64,000 bases of DNA from Planobispora longispora (lineage in GTDB: Bacteria > Actinomycetota > Actinomycetes > Streptosporangiales > Streptosporangiaceae), in assembly GCF_016863135.1 (NCBI RefSeq), contig NZ_BOOH01000004.1, positions 1-64,000 on the forward strand, read 5' to 3'. Under the pieces are notes generated by a model. That model was not told the DNA's origin. It did not search any database and worked only from the letters and a program-made list of their open reading frames with translations. Positions within the stretch are counted from its first letter, which is position 1, and the number at the start of each line of letters is the position of its first letter. Shown here in pieces: positions 10,739 through 19,369 of this stretch. A program made the translations under genes and the position numbers.

Positions 10739-11359
10739 GTGGCTCCGATCGGCACTTTCCTCACCATCGTCCTGGTGATCCTGCTGTTCCTCCTCATCCT
10801 GGGAGGAGCCGGGCTGTACCTGCTGGTCAAGGTGGGCAAGAAGGCCACGAAGAAGGCGCGGAAGGTGACGACCCGGGTGGTCTCCCACGTGGCCGCGATG
10901 GACCCCGGCGACGCCGGTGAGGCCGAGCGCATGCGGCTGGACCTGCGCCGTGAGGTCTCCATCACCCGCCAGGCCGTGGACCACGCCCTCCGGGACGGCT
11001 GGGGCCTGGGCGAGCTGCCCCAGTTGATCGGCGAGATCGGCATGCACGCCGACCAGCTCGACGCCCAGCTCGGCCGCTACGCCCAGCAGAGCCGCGTGTC
11101 CCCCTACGTCGACCACGCCACGCTCGCCCGCCTGCGCGACCAGCAGGCCAAGCTGACCACGGCCTGCGCGCGGATCCGCGCCGACCTGATGAACGACCAG
11201 ATGACGCACACGGCGAGCGGCATCGACGAGATCCAGAGCCGCACCGACCTGGAGATCGAGGCCCGCCGCCAGGCCCCGATCCCCGACCCGCTGGACCAGA
11301 TCGACGAGCTCTACAACCGCACGATGATCGACCGCGCGCGCCCGGAAGAGCCCCGCTGA
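10739..11359 (+). CDS. Single-pass membrane protein with cytoplasmic helical domain
   Basis: The product has 206 residues: a strongly hydrophobic N-terminal helix (about 5-32), a Lys/Arg stretch (KKATKKARK), then a charged, probably alpha-helical domain with regular Leu/Ala spacing. I recognise no family function. The start is unusual: the GTG at 10739 sits inside its own Shine-Dalgarno (GGGAGGTG), whereas the in-frame ATC at 10748 lies 8 nt after GGGAGG. Initiation at ATC, or a leaderless mRNA, is possible. Confidence 0.7.
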   Translation: MAPIGTFLTIVLVILLFLLILGGAGLYLLVKVGKKATKKARKVTTRVVSHVAAMDPGDAGEAERMRLDLRREVSITRQAVDHALRDGWGLGELPQLIGEIGMHADQLDAQLGRYAQQSRVSPYVDHATLARLRDQQAKLTTACARIRADLMNDQMTHTASGIDEIQSRTDLEIEARRQAPIPDPLDQIDELYNRTMIDRARPEEPR

Positions 11360-11428
11360 CGATCACCCCCTGCGGCGTCACGAGCACGTCGCGTTGATCC
11401 CGGCTTTCGTCGGGGGGGAGGTCCACGG

Positions 11429-11634
11429 ATGACCACCGTGTTTCCCGAGTGGTTCTATCCGGGGCCTCCCCGCGGGCGGAGCAGGAGGACGAGCGGCCCG
11501 TCGTCTGCACCTTCGAGCCGGAACCGTCCGTGAAAGCCTACGTCCCCACCGGGATCCACCGCGGGCGCCTCCGGACGGACATCGGCTTCGGCGTGGACAT
11601 CGATCTCGACCTCGACGAGTTCATCCGCGGCTGA
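11429..11634 (+). pseudogene. Uma2-family endonuclease remnant (internally deleted)
   Basis: ATG 11429, with a Shine-Dalgarno 7 nt upstream, opens a frame reading MTTVFPEWFYPGPP, like the start of Uma2/DUF820 proteins, but it stops after about 34 codons. A second frame, shifted by two bases, gives a C-terminal Uma2-like end (AYVPTGIHRGRLRTD, then VDIDLDL) up to 11634. Uma2 proteins are normally about 180-200 residues, so roughly two thirds, including the PD-(D/E)XK core, is missing and the frame is broken near 11460-11490. The fragment overlaps the 3' end of the convergent zinc-ribbon gene by 14 bp. The family assignment is from remembered C-terminal motifs. Confidence 0.6.
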
Positions 11635-12292
11635 GCGCGTCGTAGGTCTCCGCCAGCTCCTCGTAGGTCGCACCGGCGTTGATCCTCGCCCGCATGGCCT
11701 GCGCCTGCGCCGTGCTCGGCAGGAAGCCCTCCAGCAGGAAGGGCAGGCCGGAGCGCCAGCCGAGCACCGCGCCGGGTGACTGCCGATGTGCGCCGCGGAT
11801 CACGGAGACGCCGACCCGGACCGCGTGCTCGTTGCCCGGCGGCACGCCCGGCCGGTCGGTCTCGATCGCCGAGTAGCGGAATCCGTCGGCCAGGTCGCAC
11901 GGCGGGCAGCCACGGGGGCCGCGTCCCAGCCGCGAACCGCACTCGGGGCACGCCAGCCGGTCCAGGGCCGCGTCCACGACCCGCCAGTCGTGCCGGGAAG
12001 GCTCGTCCACGACCATCTCGGCGATCGCCGTCTCATCCGCCTCGGACGGAACCGCCGTGGCGGACTCGCGCTCGGCGGTCACTGTCCCGCCCGCCCGGGG
12101 CAGGTCCGCCGTAGCGGACTCGCGTTCGGCGATCACCGTCTCATCCACCCCGGATGGAACGGCCGTACCGAACTCGCGCCGCAGGAACGCGCGCCAGCCC
12201 TCCTCGACGAGAGCGTCGACCAGGGCCAGGCAGCGGGCGCAGCCGGGGGCCCCGCCGTACTCCGGGCATCCACACTCGACGCACCTGCGCAT
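11621..12292 (-). CDS. Zinc-ribbon protein with internal repeats, function unknown
   Basis: The 223-residue protein has two cysteine clusters: CVECGCPEYGGAPGCARC at the N-terminus and CPECGSRLGRGPRGCPPC near residue 115, each able to bind zinc. Between them is a low-complexity region built from repeats of AERESATA and DET-IAE, encoded by diverged direct repeats at 12021-12056, 12129-12165 and around 12058/12114. The C-terminal ~80 residues (SVIRGAHRQSPGA to LPFLLEGFLPSTAQAQAMRARINAGATYEELAE) are helical and unfamiliar. ATG 12292 is preceded by GGAG 6 nt away. I cannot name a function. Confidence 0.7.
   Translation of the reverse strand: MRRCVECGCPEYGGAPGCARCLALVDALVEEGWRAFLRREFGTAVPSGVDETVIAERESATADLPRAGGTVTAERESATAVPSEADETAIAEMVVDEPSRHDWRVVDAALDRLACPECGSRLGRGPRGCPPCDLADGFRYSAIETDRPGVPPGNEHAVRVGVSVIRGAHRQSPGAVLGWRSGLPFLLEGFLPSTAQAQAMRARINAGATYEELAETYDALSRG
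12021..12165. repeat. Diverged direct repeats inside the zinc-ribbon gene
   Basis: A 36-bp segment at 12021-12056 recurs at 12129-12165 with a few changes, and a 26-bp segment at 12058 recurs at 12114. They encode the DET-IAE and AERESATA repeats. Confidence 0.7.
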
Positions 12293-12408
12293 CCCGTCTC
12301 CGTTCCCCCGCCCTCGTTCTCGGACCAGCCGCGACCATAGCCCCCGGCCCGCCCGCGGGCGAGCGGTTTAACCGGCTCGCCACGCCACCCGGGCCGGAAC
12401 GGCCGTCC

Positions 12409-12492
12409 GGACCGGGAGAGCCCTACCTGACCGGGAAGGCCGTCCGGGCCCGGAAGGCGGTGCCGGGGACCGGGAGAGCCGTACCTGACCGG
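12409..12492. repeat. 26-bp direct repeat pair downstream of uvrB
   Basis: GGACCGGGAGAGCC plus 12 further bases occurs at 12409-12434 and again at 12467-12492 with one mismatch, 58 bp apart, in the non-coding gap between uvrB and the zinc-ribbon gene. Confidence 0.7.
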
Positions 12493-12545
12493 TCGGAGAG
12501 GACGCCCGGCGGGGAGCGGCGTCGCAGGGCAGGCCGGAGCGAGGC

Positions 12546-14657
12546 TCAGGTGATCCCGGCCTCCCGCATGTCGCGGACCTCGCGCTTGAGTTCCTTGATC
12601 TCGTCGCGGAGCCGGGCGGCGACCTCGAACTGCAGGTCCGCCGCGGCCTGGTGCATCTGCTCGGTGAGCGACTCGATCAGCGACTCCAGCTGGGCGCGGG
12701 GCATCTCCCCGGCGATCGCCTTGGCGTGCTGCCCGGCCTGCTTGACCGCGAAGCCGGGCACCGGGGCCTTGCCGCGCGACTGCTGTCGGCCGCTGCCGCC
12801 GAGGAGCTGGGCGGTGTCGGCGTCCTCGCGGTTGAGCGAGTCGAGGATGTCGGCGATCTTCTTGCGGAGCGGCTGGGGGTCGATGCCGTTGGCCTCGTTG
12901 TACGCCTGCTGTTTGGCCCGGCGCCGGTTGGTCTCCTCGATCGCCCGCTCCATGGAGGGGGTGATCCGGTCGGCGTACATGTGCACCTGGCCGGAGACGT
13001 TTCGGGCGGCGCGGCCGATGGTCTGGATCAGCGACGTCTCCGACCGGAGGAAGCCCTCCTTGTCGGCGTCGAGGATGGCCACCAGCGACACCTCGGGCAG
13101 GTCGAGGCCCTCGCGGAGCAGGTTGATGCCGACGAGCACGTCGAACTCGCCGATGCGCAGCTCGCGCAGGAGCTCGATGCGGCGCAGCGTGTCGACCTCG
13201 CTGTGCAGGTAGCGCACCCGGATGCCGAGCTCCAGCAGGTAGTCGGTGAGGTCCTCGGCCATCTTCTTGGTCAGCGTGGTGACCAGGACCCGCTCGTCCT
13301 TCTCGGTGCGCGTGCGGATCTCGTGGACCAGGTCGTCGATCTGGGACGTGGTCGGCTTGACGACGACCTCGGGGTCGACCAGGCCGGTCGGGCGGATGAC
13401 CTGCTCGACCACCTCGCCCTTGACCCGGCCCAGCTCGTAGGAGCCGGGGGTGGCGGACAGGTAGACGGTCTGGCCGATCCGGTCCAGGAACTCCTCCCAC
13501 TTCAGCGGGCGGTTGTCCAGCGCCGAGGGCAGGCGGAAGCCGTGGTCGACGAGGGTGCGCTTGCGGGAGGCGTCGCCTTCGTACATCGCGCCGATCTGCG
13601 GGACGGTCTGGTGCGACTCGTCCAGGACCAGCAGGAAGTCCTCGGGGAAGTAGTCGAGCAGGGTGTTGGGCGCGCTGCCGGGGGGACGGCCGTCCATGTG
13701 ACGCGAGTAGTTCTCGATGCCGGAGCAGGTGCCGATCTGGTGCATCATCTCCAGGTCGTAGGTGGTGCGCATGCGCAGCCGCTGGGCCTCCAGCAGCTTG
13801 CCCTGCCGCTCCATCTCCTCCAGCCGCCCGGCCAGCTCGTCCTCGATGCCCCGGATGGCCCCGGCCATCCGCTCGGGGCCGGCGACGTAGTGGGAGGCGG
13901 GGAAGATGTAGAGCTCCTCGTCTTCCGAGATCACCTCTCCGGTCAGCGGGTGCATGGTGGAGAGCTTCTCGATCTCGTCGCCGAACATCTCGATCCGGAC
14001 GGCGAGCTCCTCGTACTTCGGGATGATCTCGATGGTGTCGCCGCGCACCCGGAACGTGCCCCGGGTGAAGGCGAGGTCGTTGCGGGTGTACTGCATGTCG
14101 ACGAGGCGGCGCAGCAGCTGGTCGCGCTCGACCTCCATGCCGACCTTCACCCGGGTCATGCGGTCGACGTACTCCTGCGGGGTGCCCAGGCCGTAGATGC
14201 ACGAGACCGAGGCGACCACGATCGTGTCGCGGCGGGTGAGCAGGGAGTTGGTCGCCGAGTGCCGCAGCCGCTCGACCTCGTCGTTGATCGAGGAGTCCTT
14301 CTCGATGTAGGTGTCGCTCTGCGGGACGTACGCCTCGGGCTGGTAGTAGTCGTAGTAGGAGACGAAGTACTCGACCGCGTTGTTGGGCATCATCTCGCGC
14401 AGCTCGTTGGCGAACTGGGCGGCGAGCGTCTTGTTGGGCTGCATCACCAGGGTGGGGCGCTGCAACCGCTCGATCAGCCAGGCGATCGTGGCGGTCTTGC
14501 CCGTGCCCGTGGCGCCGAGCAGGACGCTGTCCTTCTCCCCCGCCCGCACGCGCCGTTCGAGCTCGGCGATCGCGGTTGGCTGGTCGCCCGAAGGGGTCAT
14601 GTCCGTGATGACCTCGAAGGGGGCCACCGTACGCTGCAAATCTGTTACCGGCCTCAC
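12546..14657 (-). CDS. uvrB: UvrABC excinuclease subunit B
   Basis: UvrB is the damage-verifying DNA helicase-like subunit of nucleotide excision repair and acts with UvrA and UvrC. The 703 residues show Walker A GATGTGKT (about 49-56), the beta-hairpin region rich in Tyr ([15 protein letters not shown]), DESH (Walker B, about 330), the helicase motif TIGRAARN and a C-terminal UVR domain. GTG 14657 is chosen over an upstream in-frame ATG because a -10 hexamer sits exactly 7 nt before it and the conserved protein begins VRPVTDLQR. It is single-gene, with a DNA-damage-type promoter. Confidence 0.97.
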   Translation of the reverse strand: MRPVTDLQRTVAPFEVITDMTPSGDQPTAIAELERRVRAGEKDSVLLGATGTGKTATIAWLIERLQRPTLVMQPNKTLAAQFANELREMMPNNAVEYFVSYYDYYQPEAYVPQSDTYIEKDSSINDEVERLRHSATNSLLTRRDTIVVASVSCIYGLGTPQEYVDRMTRVKVGMEVERDQLLRRLVDMQYTRNDLAFTRGTFRVRGDTIEIIPKYEELAVRIEMFGDEIEKLSTMHPLTGEVISEDEELYIFPASHYVAGPERMAGAIRGIEDELAGRLEEMERQGKLLEAQRLRMRTTYDLEMMHQIGTCSGIENYSRHMDGRPPGSAPNTLLDYFPEDFLLVLDESHQTVPQIGAMYEGDASRKRTLVDHGFRLPSALDNRPLKWEEFLDRIGQTVYLSATPGSYELGRVKGEVVEQVIRPTGLVDPEVVVKPTTSQIDDLVHEIRTRTEKDERVLVTTLTKKMAEDLTDYLLELGIRVRYLHSEVDTLRRIELLRELRIGEFDVLVGINLLREGLDLPEVSLVAILDADKEGFLRSETSLIQTIGRAARNVSGQVHMYADRITPSMERAIEETNRRRAKQQAYNEANGIDPQPLRKKIADILDSLNREDADTAQLLGGSGRQQSRGKAPVPGFAVKQAGQHAKAIAGEMPRAQLESLIESLTEQMHQAAADLQFEVAARLRDEIKELKREVRDMREAGIT

Positions 14658-14664
14658 CTGTCCC

Positions 14665-14687
14665 ACTGTAGGCGGCAGGGCCGACAA
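14665..14687 (-). promoter_or_regulatory. PafBC/RecA-NDp-type DNA-damage promoter of uvrB
   Basis: On the minus strand the sequence reads TTGTCGG, ten bases, then TACAGT. This fits the RecA-NDp consensus tTGTCRgtg-N8-TAnnnT described for the LexA-independent damage response of mycobacteria, with exact spacing (the 'tg' after TTGTCRG is CC here). TACAGT ends 7 nt before the uvrB GTG, so the transcript would be leaderless. Confidence 0.7.
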
Positions 14688-14805
14688 TCCTTATTCAACC
14701 GTTCGGCAAGTGGTCCGCAAGCTCGATGCTCTTGAATCTCACCCGTGCCAGGCCCACCGGACGTTACATATCGGGCTTTCCGCACATGACTATCTCGGAG
14801 GTGTG

Positions 14806-16404
14806 ATGTCCCGGCCAAGAGAGGCCGTCCGGCAGGCAGCCGCGGCGGCGGCCCAGGCGATCGCGCAGGGTGGTGATCCACGCCAAGCGGTCGGGCAGGC
14901 GGTCGGCCAGGTCGCGGGGCAGTTCACCGGTCAGGGGCCCGGGGAGAAGGGCTTCTCGCTCAACCCCGGCGACTTCCTGGCGGCCCGTGATCAGGGCGTG
15001 TCCACCGGAACGGTCATCGAGGCCCGCAGCGCCTCGCTGAACGAGGCCGGCGAGATCGTCAACCGCAGCTTCAGCGAGCGCGGCGAGAACGGCGAGCCGG
15101 TCCACGTGATCTCCCCCGTCGTCATCCCCAAGGGGACCACCGCCCGGGTGGTCCTCCCGCTGATCGTGCTGGCGGTTCTCGGCGTGGTCGGCCTGGTCGC
15201 CACCGGCCTGCCCGAGGGCGCGCGGGTGCTGTTCGGCGTGCACTACTGGATCGTGCTGGCGCTGGCCGCCGCGTTCCTGTGGTGGCGGCGGAGCGTGGTG
15301 ATGGTGCCCGAGGGCTGCAAGGCGCTGATCACCAAGTTCGGCAAGCTCGTGCAGATCGCCGAGCCGGGGCGGGTGACGCTGTTCAACCCCTGGAAGCGGG
15401 TCAGCTACATCGTCAACACCACCCGCGAGTACCCGTTCAACGCCCCGATCCGCGAGGCCCCGACCCAGCAGGGCGTCAAGGCCAGCGTGGACCTGTTCCT
15501 GCAGTTCCGGATCGAGGACCCGGCGGAGTTCATCTTCGTCCTGGGCTCGGTCGGCGGCTTCCAGGCCAAGCTGCAGAACGCCATCAGCGAGGTCACCCGC
15601 TCCCTCATCTACGCCCAGCGCGCCGAGGACATCTACGACCTGGTCGGGGAGAGCACGCTCGGCATGCTGGAGAACCTCAACCAGCAGTTCCTGCCCGCCG
15701 TACGGCTCACCGACGTGAACATCACCCACGCCGAGCCGTCCAGCCAGGAGTACCGGATGGACCTGGCCGCCCCGGAGATGATCCGGGTGGCCAAGGAGGC
15801 CTACACCTACGAGTACGAGCTCCAGCTCCGCAAGGAGCAGAACGAGGGCGATCTGGTCAAGGAGCTCGCCGGACTCCAGGAGCAGCTCTCGGCCATCCAC
15901 GCCGAGATCGCCGGATACCAGGCCCGGATGGACACCGCGCTGGAACGCGCCTCCCACCAGGCCAAGGCCCAGGCGGGCCAGCGGCTGGTCGAGGCGGAGT
16001 CGACCGCCAAGGCCAACGCCGCGCTGCTGGAGGCCCAGGCGCTGGACATCCGGGCGCTGAGCGCCGCGGAGGCCCCCGAGATCCTCGACTACCGCTTCCA
16101 GCAGGACATGCTGGACAAGCTGGAGGCCGTGGCCTCGCACCTGCCCCGCGTGGTCCAGGTCGGCGAGACCGTCGACATCGACCTGCTGTCGCTGGCCCAG
16201 CAGCTCGTCGGCAGCCGCGAGGCGGCGCTGTTCTCCGAGACCGACATGGCCGCGATCCGCGCCCGGGTCGCCGAGATCGGGCACCGGGTCGAGTCCCGGG
16301 AGTCGGAGATCACCGCCCTGCTCAACCCGCCCGCCGAGACCGCGGCCACGAGTGCGGCGACCGCCGTGCAGAACGATGACGTGAAGGAGGCGAGCGACCA
16401 GTGA
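14806..16404 (+). CDS. SPFH/band-7 domain membrane protein A
   Basis: The 532-residue SPFH (stomatin/prohibitin/flotillin) protein has an Ala/Gln-rich N-terminus, two adjacent hydrophobic segments (about residues 107-127 and 146-163), an SPFH domain (VPEGCKALITKFGKLVQI onward) and a long Glu/Ala/Gln coiled coil (about 340-460). Such proteins scaffold membrane microdomains. ATG 14806 follows GGAGG by 4 nt. It is followed by a second SPFH gene and a Spo0M-like gene, apparently one operon, so a shared membrane role is inferred. Confidence 0.85.
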   Translation: MSRPREAVRQAAAAAAQAIAQGGDPRQAVGQAVGQVAGQFTGQGPGEKGFSLNPGDFLAARDQGVSTGTVIEARSASLNEAGEIVNRSFSERGENGEPVHVISPVVIPKGTTARVVLPLIVLAVLGVVGLVATGLPEGARVLFGVHYWIVLALAAAFLWWRRSVVMVPEGCKALITKFGKLVQIAEPGRVTLFNPWKRVSYIVNTTREYPFNAPIREAPTQQGVKASVDLFLQFRIEDPAEFIFVLGSVGGFQAKLQNAISEVTRSLIYAQRAEDIYDLVGESTLGMLENLNQQFLPAVRLTDVNITHAEPSSQEYRMDLAAPEMIRVAKEAYTYEYELQLRKEQNEGDLVKELAGLQEQLSAIHAEIAGYQARMDTALERASHQAKAQAGQRLVEAESTAKANAALLEAQALDIRALSAAEAPEILDYRFQQDMLDKLEAVASHLPRVVQVGETVDIDLLSLAQQLVGSREAALFSETDMAAIRARVAEIGHRVESRESEITALLNPPAETAATSAATAVQNDDVKEASDQ

Positions 16405-16495
16405 GCGCTGAGCGAACCCGACGCAGTGAGCGGAGCGGCTCGCGAGGGACGAGCGGTCCGCGGAGTGAACGAGGAGCGGTGAGCGACCAGTGAGC
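16392..16495. repeat. 89-bp insert bounded by 15-bp direct repeats
   Basis: GAGCGACCAGTGAGC occurs at 16392-16406 and 16481-16495. Each copy contains a GTGA stop/start overlap. Between them lies an AGTGAGCG/GAGCGG-rich filler. The first copy ends SPFH gene A; the second starts SPFH gene B. Removing one copy plus the filler (89 bp) would restore a direct GTGA overlap between the two genes, suggesting an insertion with target duplication or a repeat-family element. Confidence 0.7.
16401..16493 (+). CDS. Possible coupling micro-ORF within the insert
   Basis: Reading from the GTG that overlaps the SPFH-A stop gives 30 codons ending in a TGA that overlaps the SPFH-B GTG. The peptide is Ser/Arg/Glu-rich (e.g. 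RRSERSGSRG) and has no recognised domain. Its likely relevance is that ribosomes finishing gene A could be passed to gene B through it. It may equally be meaningless. Confidence 0.3.
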   Translation: MSAERTRRSERSGSRGTSGPRSERGAVSDQ

Positions 16496-17746
16496 AGGGA
16501 ATTCTCGAAGATCAAGGAGTCTCTGGCGGCCTGGTCCGACATCCGCCAGCTGCTGCGCGGCGGCGAGTCCGGGCAGCTCGTGCCGGTGGTGATCCCCAAG
16601 GACCGCCGCGGTTTCGCCTGGGTGACGCTGTTGTTCCTCGCGCTGTACATGGCGGGCACCGCGGCGTTCGCCGACGGGACGCTGCGCCTCCTGGCCGCCG
16701 CCGGAACGGTGTTCTTCCTCATCGCGGCGGCGATCTGGCTCTGGCGCCGGGCCATCATCGAGATCGAGGAGGGCACGACCGGCGTGCGCAGCCGCTGGGG
16801 CGCGATCGCCGGCACCCTGCCGCCGGGCCGGCACTACCTGTGGCTGCCGTGGGACCGGGTGGACGCGGTGGTGGACACATCCACCGAGATCCCCTACTCG
16901 GCGCCCATCGTGGCCTGCCCGACCGCCGAGAACGTGCCGCTGAAGTCCATCGAGTTCTTCCTGAAGTTCCGCATCATCGACCCGGTCGCCTTCGTCCGGA
17001 CGATCGGGGCGGGTAACTTCGACCTCGTGCTCAGCAGCGCCGTCCAGGACGCCATCCGCCAGCGCAGCCGCCTGGTGAACACCGAGCGCGCCTACGACCT
17101 GCGGGGCTCCGACGTCGGCGACATGCAGGAGGCGCTGAACCGCCAGCTCGGCCGGTACGGCGTGCGGGTCACCGGCGCCAACATCCCCGACGTCCAGCTC
17201 CCCGACACCTACCAGCAGCACCTCGCCACCCGGGAGAAGGTCGCCAAGGAGATGTCGGCCTTCGAGCGGGAGTGGGAGCTCACCCGCAAGCGGAGGATCG
17301 ACACGCTGCTGATGGAGATCGAACGCGCGAAGAAGACCCGCGACGCGCGTATCGTCGAGGTGAGAGCCGCAGCCAACACCGCGCGCAAGGACGTCGCCCG
17401 CATGCTGGAGGAGCACGAGACCGAGGCCCAGCGGGTCCGCTGGGAGATCGAGGCCCGGGGCCGGGCCGAGCTCACCTCGGCCGAGAACGAGGCGAAGGCG
17501 CTGCGCCGCCTGGCGGAGTCCTACCGCGACAACCGGGCCGTCCTCCAGTACGAGCTGGCCCGCCGCCGGCTGGACGTCGGCGCCAGGCTCGCCGAGAGCG
17601 CGCCGCGTCCCGTCGTCGTCCGCACCGCGGGCGCTCAGGGCGATTCATCCGCTCTGTCCACTCTGCTTCTGGCCCAGATCCTGCCGCAGCTCAGCGTCGG
17701 GAACGGTCAGGCCGCACCCCCCGTTGAACACAACGCAACCCACTGA
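16490..17746 (+). CDS. SPFH/band-7 domain membrane protein B
   Basis: The 418-residue SPFH protein has two hydrophobic segments (about 44-60 and 65-83), IEIEEGTTGVRSRWGAI at the start of the SPFH fold, then a charged coiled coil (about 230-360). It is clearly related in plan to the preceding protein but shorter. GTG 16490 overlaps the micro-ORF stop. Paired SPFH proteins often form hetero-oligomers, so A/B association is inferred from adjacency and shared architecture. Confidence 0.85.
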   Translation: MSREFSKIKESLAAWSDIRQLLRGGESGQLVPVVIPKDRRGFAWVTLLFLALYMAGTAAFADGTLRLLAAAGTVFFLIAAAIWLWRRAIIEIEEGTTGVRSRWGAIAGTLPPGRHYLWLPWDRVDAVVDTSTEIPYSAPIVACPTAENVPLKSIEFFLKFRIIDPVAFVRTIGAGNFDLVLSSAVQDAIRQRSRLVNTERAYDLRGSDVGDMQEALNRQLGRYGVRVTGANIPDVQLPDTYQQHLATREKVAKEMSAFEREWELTRKRRIDTLLMEIERAKKTRDARIVEVRAAANTARKDVARMLEEHETEAQRVRWEIEARGRAELTSAENEAKALRRLAESYRDNRAVLQYELARRRLDVGARLAESAPRPVVVRTAGAQGDSSALSTLLLAQILPQLSVGNGQAAPPVEHNATH

Positions 17747-17775
17747 TAACCGTCTCTACCTCTGGGAGTCTCCCG

Positions 17776-18546
17776 ATGGTGTTCCGTAAGCTGAAGGCCG
17801 CGTTCGGAGCCGGTGTCGAGGTCGACACCGTTCTGCAGAACTCCAACGTCCGCCCCGGCGAGATCCTGCGCGGGCAGGTCAACTTCCGCAGCAGCAGCTC
17901 CGACTACAAGGTCGAGGGCATCTTCATCGACTTCACCGCGGTCGTGGAGGTGGAGAGCGGCGACAACGAGTACAAGACGACCTTCAGCTTCCTGCGCCAG
18001 CAGGTCGCCGGACCGTTCCAGCTCGCCGCCGGCGCCGCGCACTCGACCCCCTTCGAGATCCCGGTCCCGTGGGAGACCCCGATCAGCGCCATCGGCGGCC
18101 ACCCGCTGCACGGCATGAAGCTGGGCGTGGCCACCGAGCTCGCCCTGGCGGGCGCGGTGGACAAGGGCGACCTCGACCCGCTGTTCGTCAACCCGCTGCC
18201 CGCCCAGGACTACGTCATCCGCGCCCTGGACGGCATGGGCTTCCGCTTCAAGAAGGCCGACCTGGAGCGCGGCACCCTGCACGGCTCGACCATGCCGTTC
18301 TTCCAGGAGATCGAGTACTACGCGGGCCACGAGTGGGGCCGCCACTTCAACGAGCTGGAGCTGACCTTCCTCGCCGGGCCGAACGCGATGGACGTCATCC
18401 TGGAGGCCGACAAGCGCGGCTCCTTCGGCGGCAGCCACGACACCTACAGCCGTTTCACCGTCCGCTACACCGACAACCCCGCCCAGGCCGACCAGGCCCT
18501 GCGCGGCGGCCTGCAGGCGATGGCCCAGAAGCGCGGCTGGTTCTGA
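17776..18546 (+). CDS. Spo0M-like sporulation-control protein
   Basis: This 256-residue protein of the SpoOM/Spo0M family has an arrestin-like beta-sandwich fold; in Bacillus Spo0M modulates sporulation. It starts MVFRKLKAAFGAG, then VEVDTVLQNSNVRPGEILRGQV, typical of the family, and has the characteristic PFEIPVPWETP segment near residue 95. ATG 17776 lies 29 bp after the SPFH-B stop with GGGAG about 7 nt upstream, so it is probably cotranscribed. A role in membrane or cell-envelope behaviour of spores is inference. Confidence 0.88.
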   Translation: MVFRKLKAAFGAGVEVDTVLQNSNVRPGEILRGQVNFRSSSSDYKVEGIFIDFTAVVEVESGDNEYKTTFSFLRQQVAGPFQLAAGAAHSTPFEIPVPWETPISAIGGHPLHGMKLGVATELALAGAVDKGDLDPLFVNPLPAQDYVIRALDGMGFRFKKADLERGTLHGSTMPFFQEIEYYAGHEWGRHFNELELTFLAGPNAMDVILEADKRGSFGGSHDTYSRFTVRYTDNPAQADQALRGGLQAMAQKRGWF

Positions 18547-18601
18547 TCCACCGGATCCGATCCGCTCACCGGGCTCCGGCCCGCCGGGTATGATCCGCTC
18601 A

Positions 18602-18652
18602 GCCGGCGGCCCCGGTCCGACCGTCACCGACGGCCGGACCGGGGCCGCCGGC
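18602..18652. terminator. Bidirectional-type terminator hairpin
   Basis: A perfect 18-bp inverted repeat (18602-18619 with 18635-18652) with a 15-nt loop lies between the convergent Spo0M-like and cupin genes and could serve both. Confidence 0.75.
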
Positions 18653-18721
18653 CTTCGCCGCTCTCCGCTCCGCCGAGGCGGTCAGCCGGTCCGGCTCAGG
18701 CCGGGGCACGACCGGCCCGGG

Positions 18722-19369
18722 TCAGGGGGACAGGCCGCAGGCGCGGGCCACGGGGTCCAGCAGGGCGAGGGCCTCCGCCGCCGGGCACCGCTCCCGGCGG
18801 CTGGTGGACGGCACGCCGTCCGGCGGGCCCAGCATCATGTTGTGGACCCCGGGGCGGTGCTCGCCCAGAACGACGGTCGCCGTGGGCCCGCGGTGCCCGC
18901 TCCGGTGGTACCGGCCGGCGGCCAGCCGGTAGATCCGGCCCGCCGGCACCTCCTCCAGGCGCTCGCGGGCGGAGACGACGAGACGCCCGGTCGGCATGAT
19001 CTCGTCCACCCCCTCCAGGCTGTCCACCCGGTACAGGCGCGGTCCCCGACCGGCCGCGTCGTCGCGGATCGACAGGATCTCGTTGAACACCGTTCCGGAC
19101 AGCACGTAGCTCCACAGATCCCAGCTGTGCGCGTGGACGACGGGATGCATCCTCTCGCCCGCGCTCTCCCACAGGTGCAGGCAGAGCCCGGCACGGCCGG
19201 CACGGTGCAGGGGCACGCACACGAATTCCAGGGGGTGCCTGACCGCCTCGATCGGACGGCGCCCCGAGCGCAGCTCGGCGACGACCTCCCGGATCCGGCG
19301 CCGCAGGCCCGCCGTGTCGCCGGCACGCAGCGCACGGGCCGCCGCACCGATCGGGGCGCCTTCACCCAT
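18722..19369 (-). CDS. Cupin-fold protein, possible cysteine-dioxygenase-like
   Basis: The 215-residue protein shows a cupin core: MHPVVHAHSWDLWSYVLSGTV (about 95-115) supplies an H-x-H metal-binding pair, and YHRSGHRGPTATVVLGEH (about 172-189) supplies the second motif. The pattern resembles cysteine-dioxygenase-like or other thiol-oxygenase cupins, but no substrate can be read. ATG 19369 overlaps the stop of the upstream 2-TM gene by 8 bp, so the two are translationally coupled and likely act together. Confidence 0.65.
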   Translation of the reverse strand: MGEGAPIGAAARALRAGDTAGLRRRIREVVAELRSGRRPIEAVRHPLEFVCVPLHRAGRAGLCLHLWESAGERMHPVVHAHSWDLWSYVLSGTVFNEILSIRDDAAGRGPRLYRVDSLEGVDEIMPTGRLVVSARERLEEVPAGRIYRLAAGRYHRSGHRGPTATVVLGEHRPGVHNMMLGPPDGVPSTSRRERCPAAEALALLDPVARACGLSP

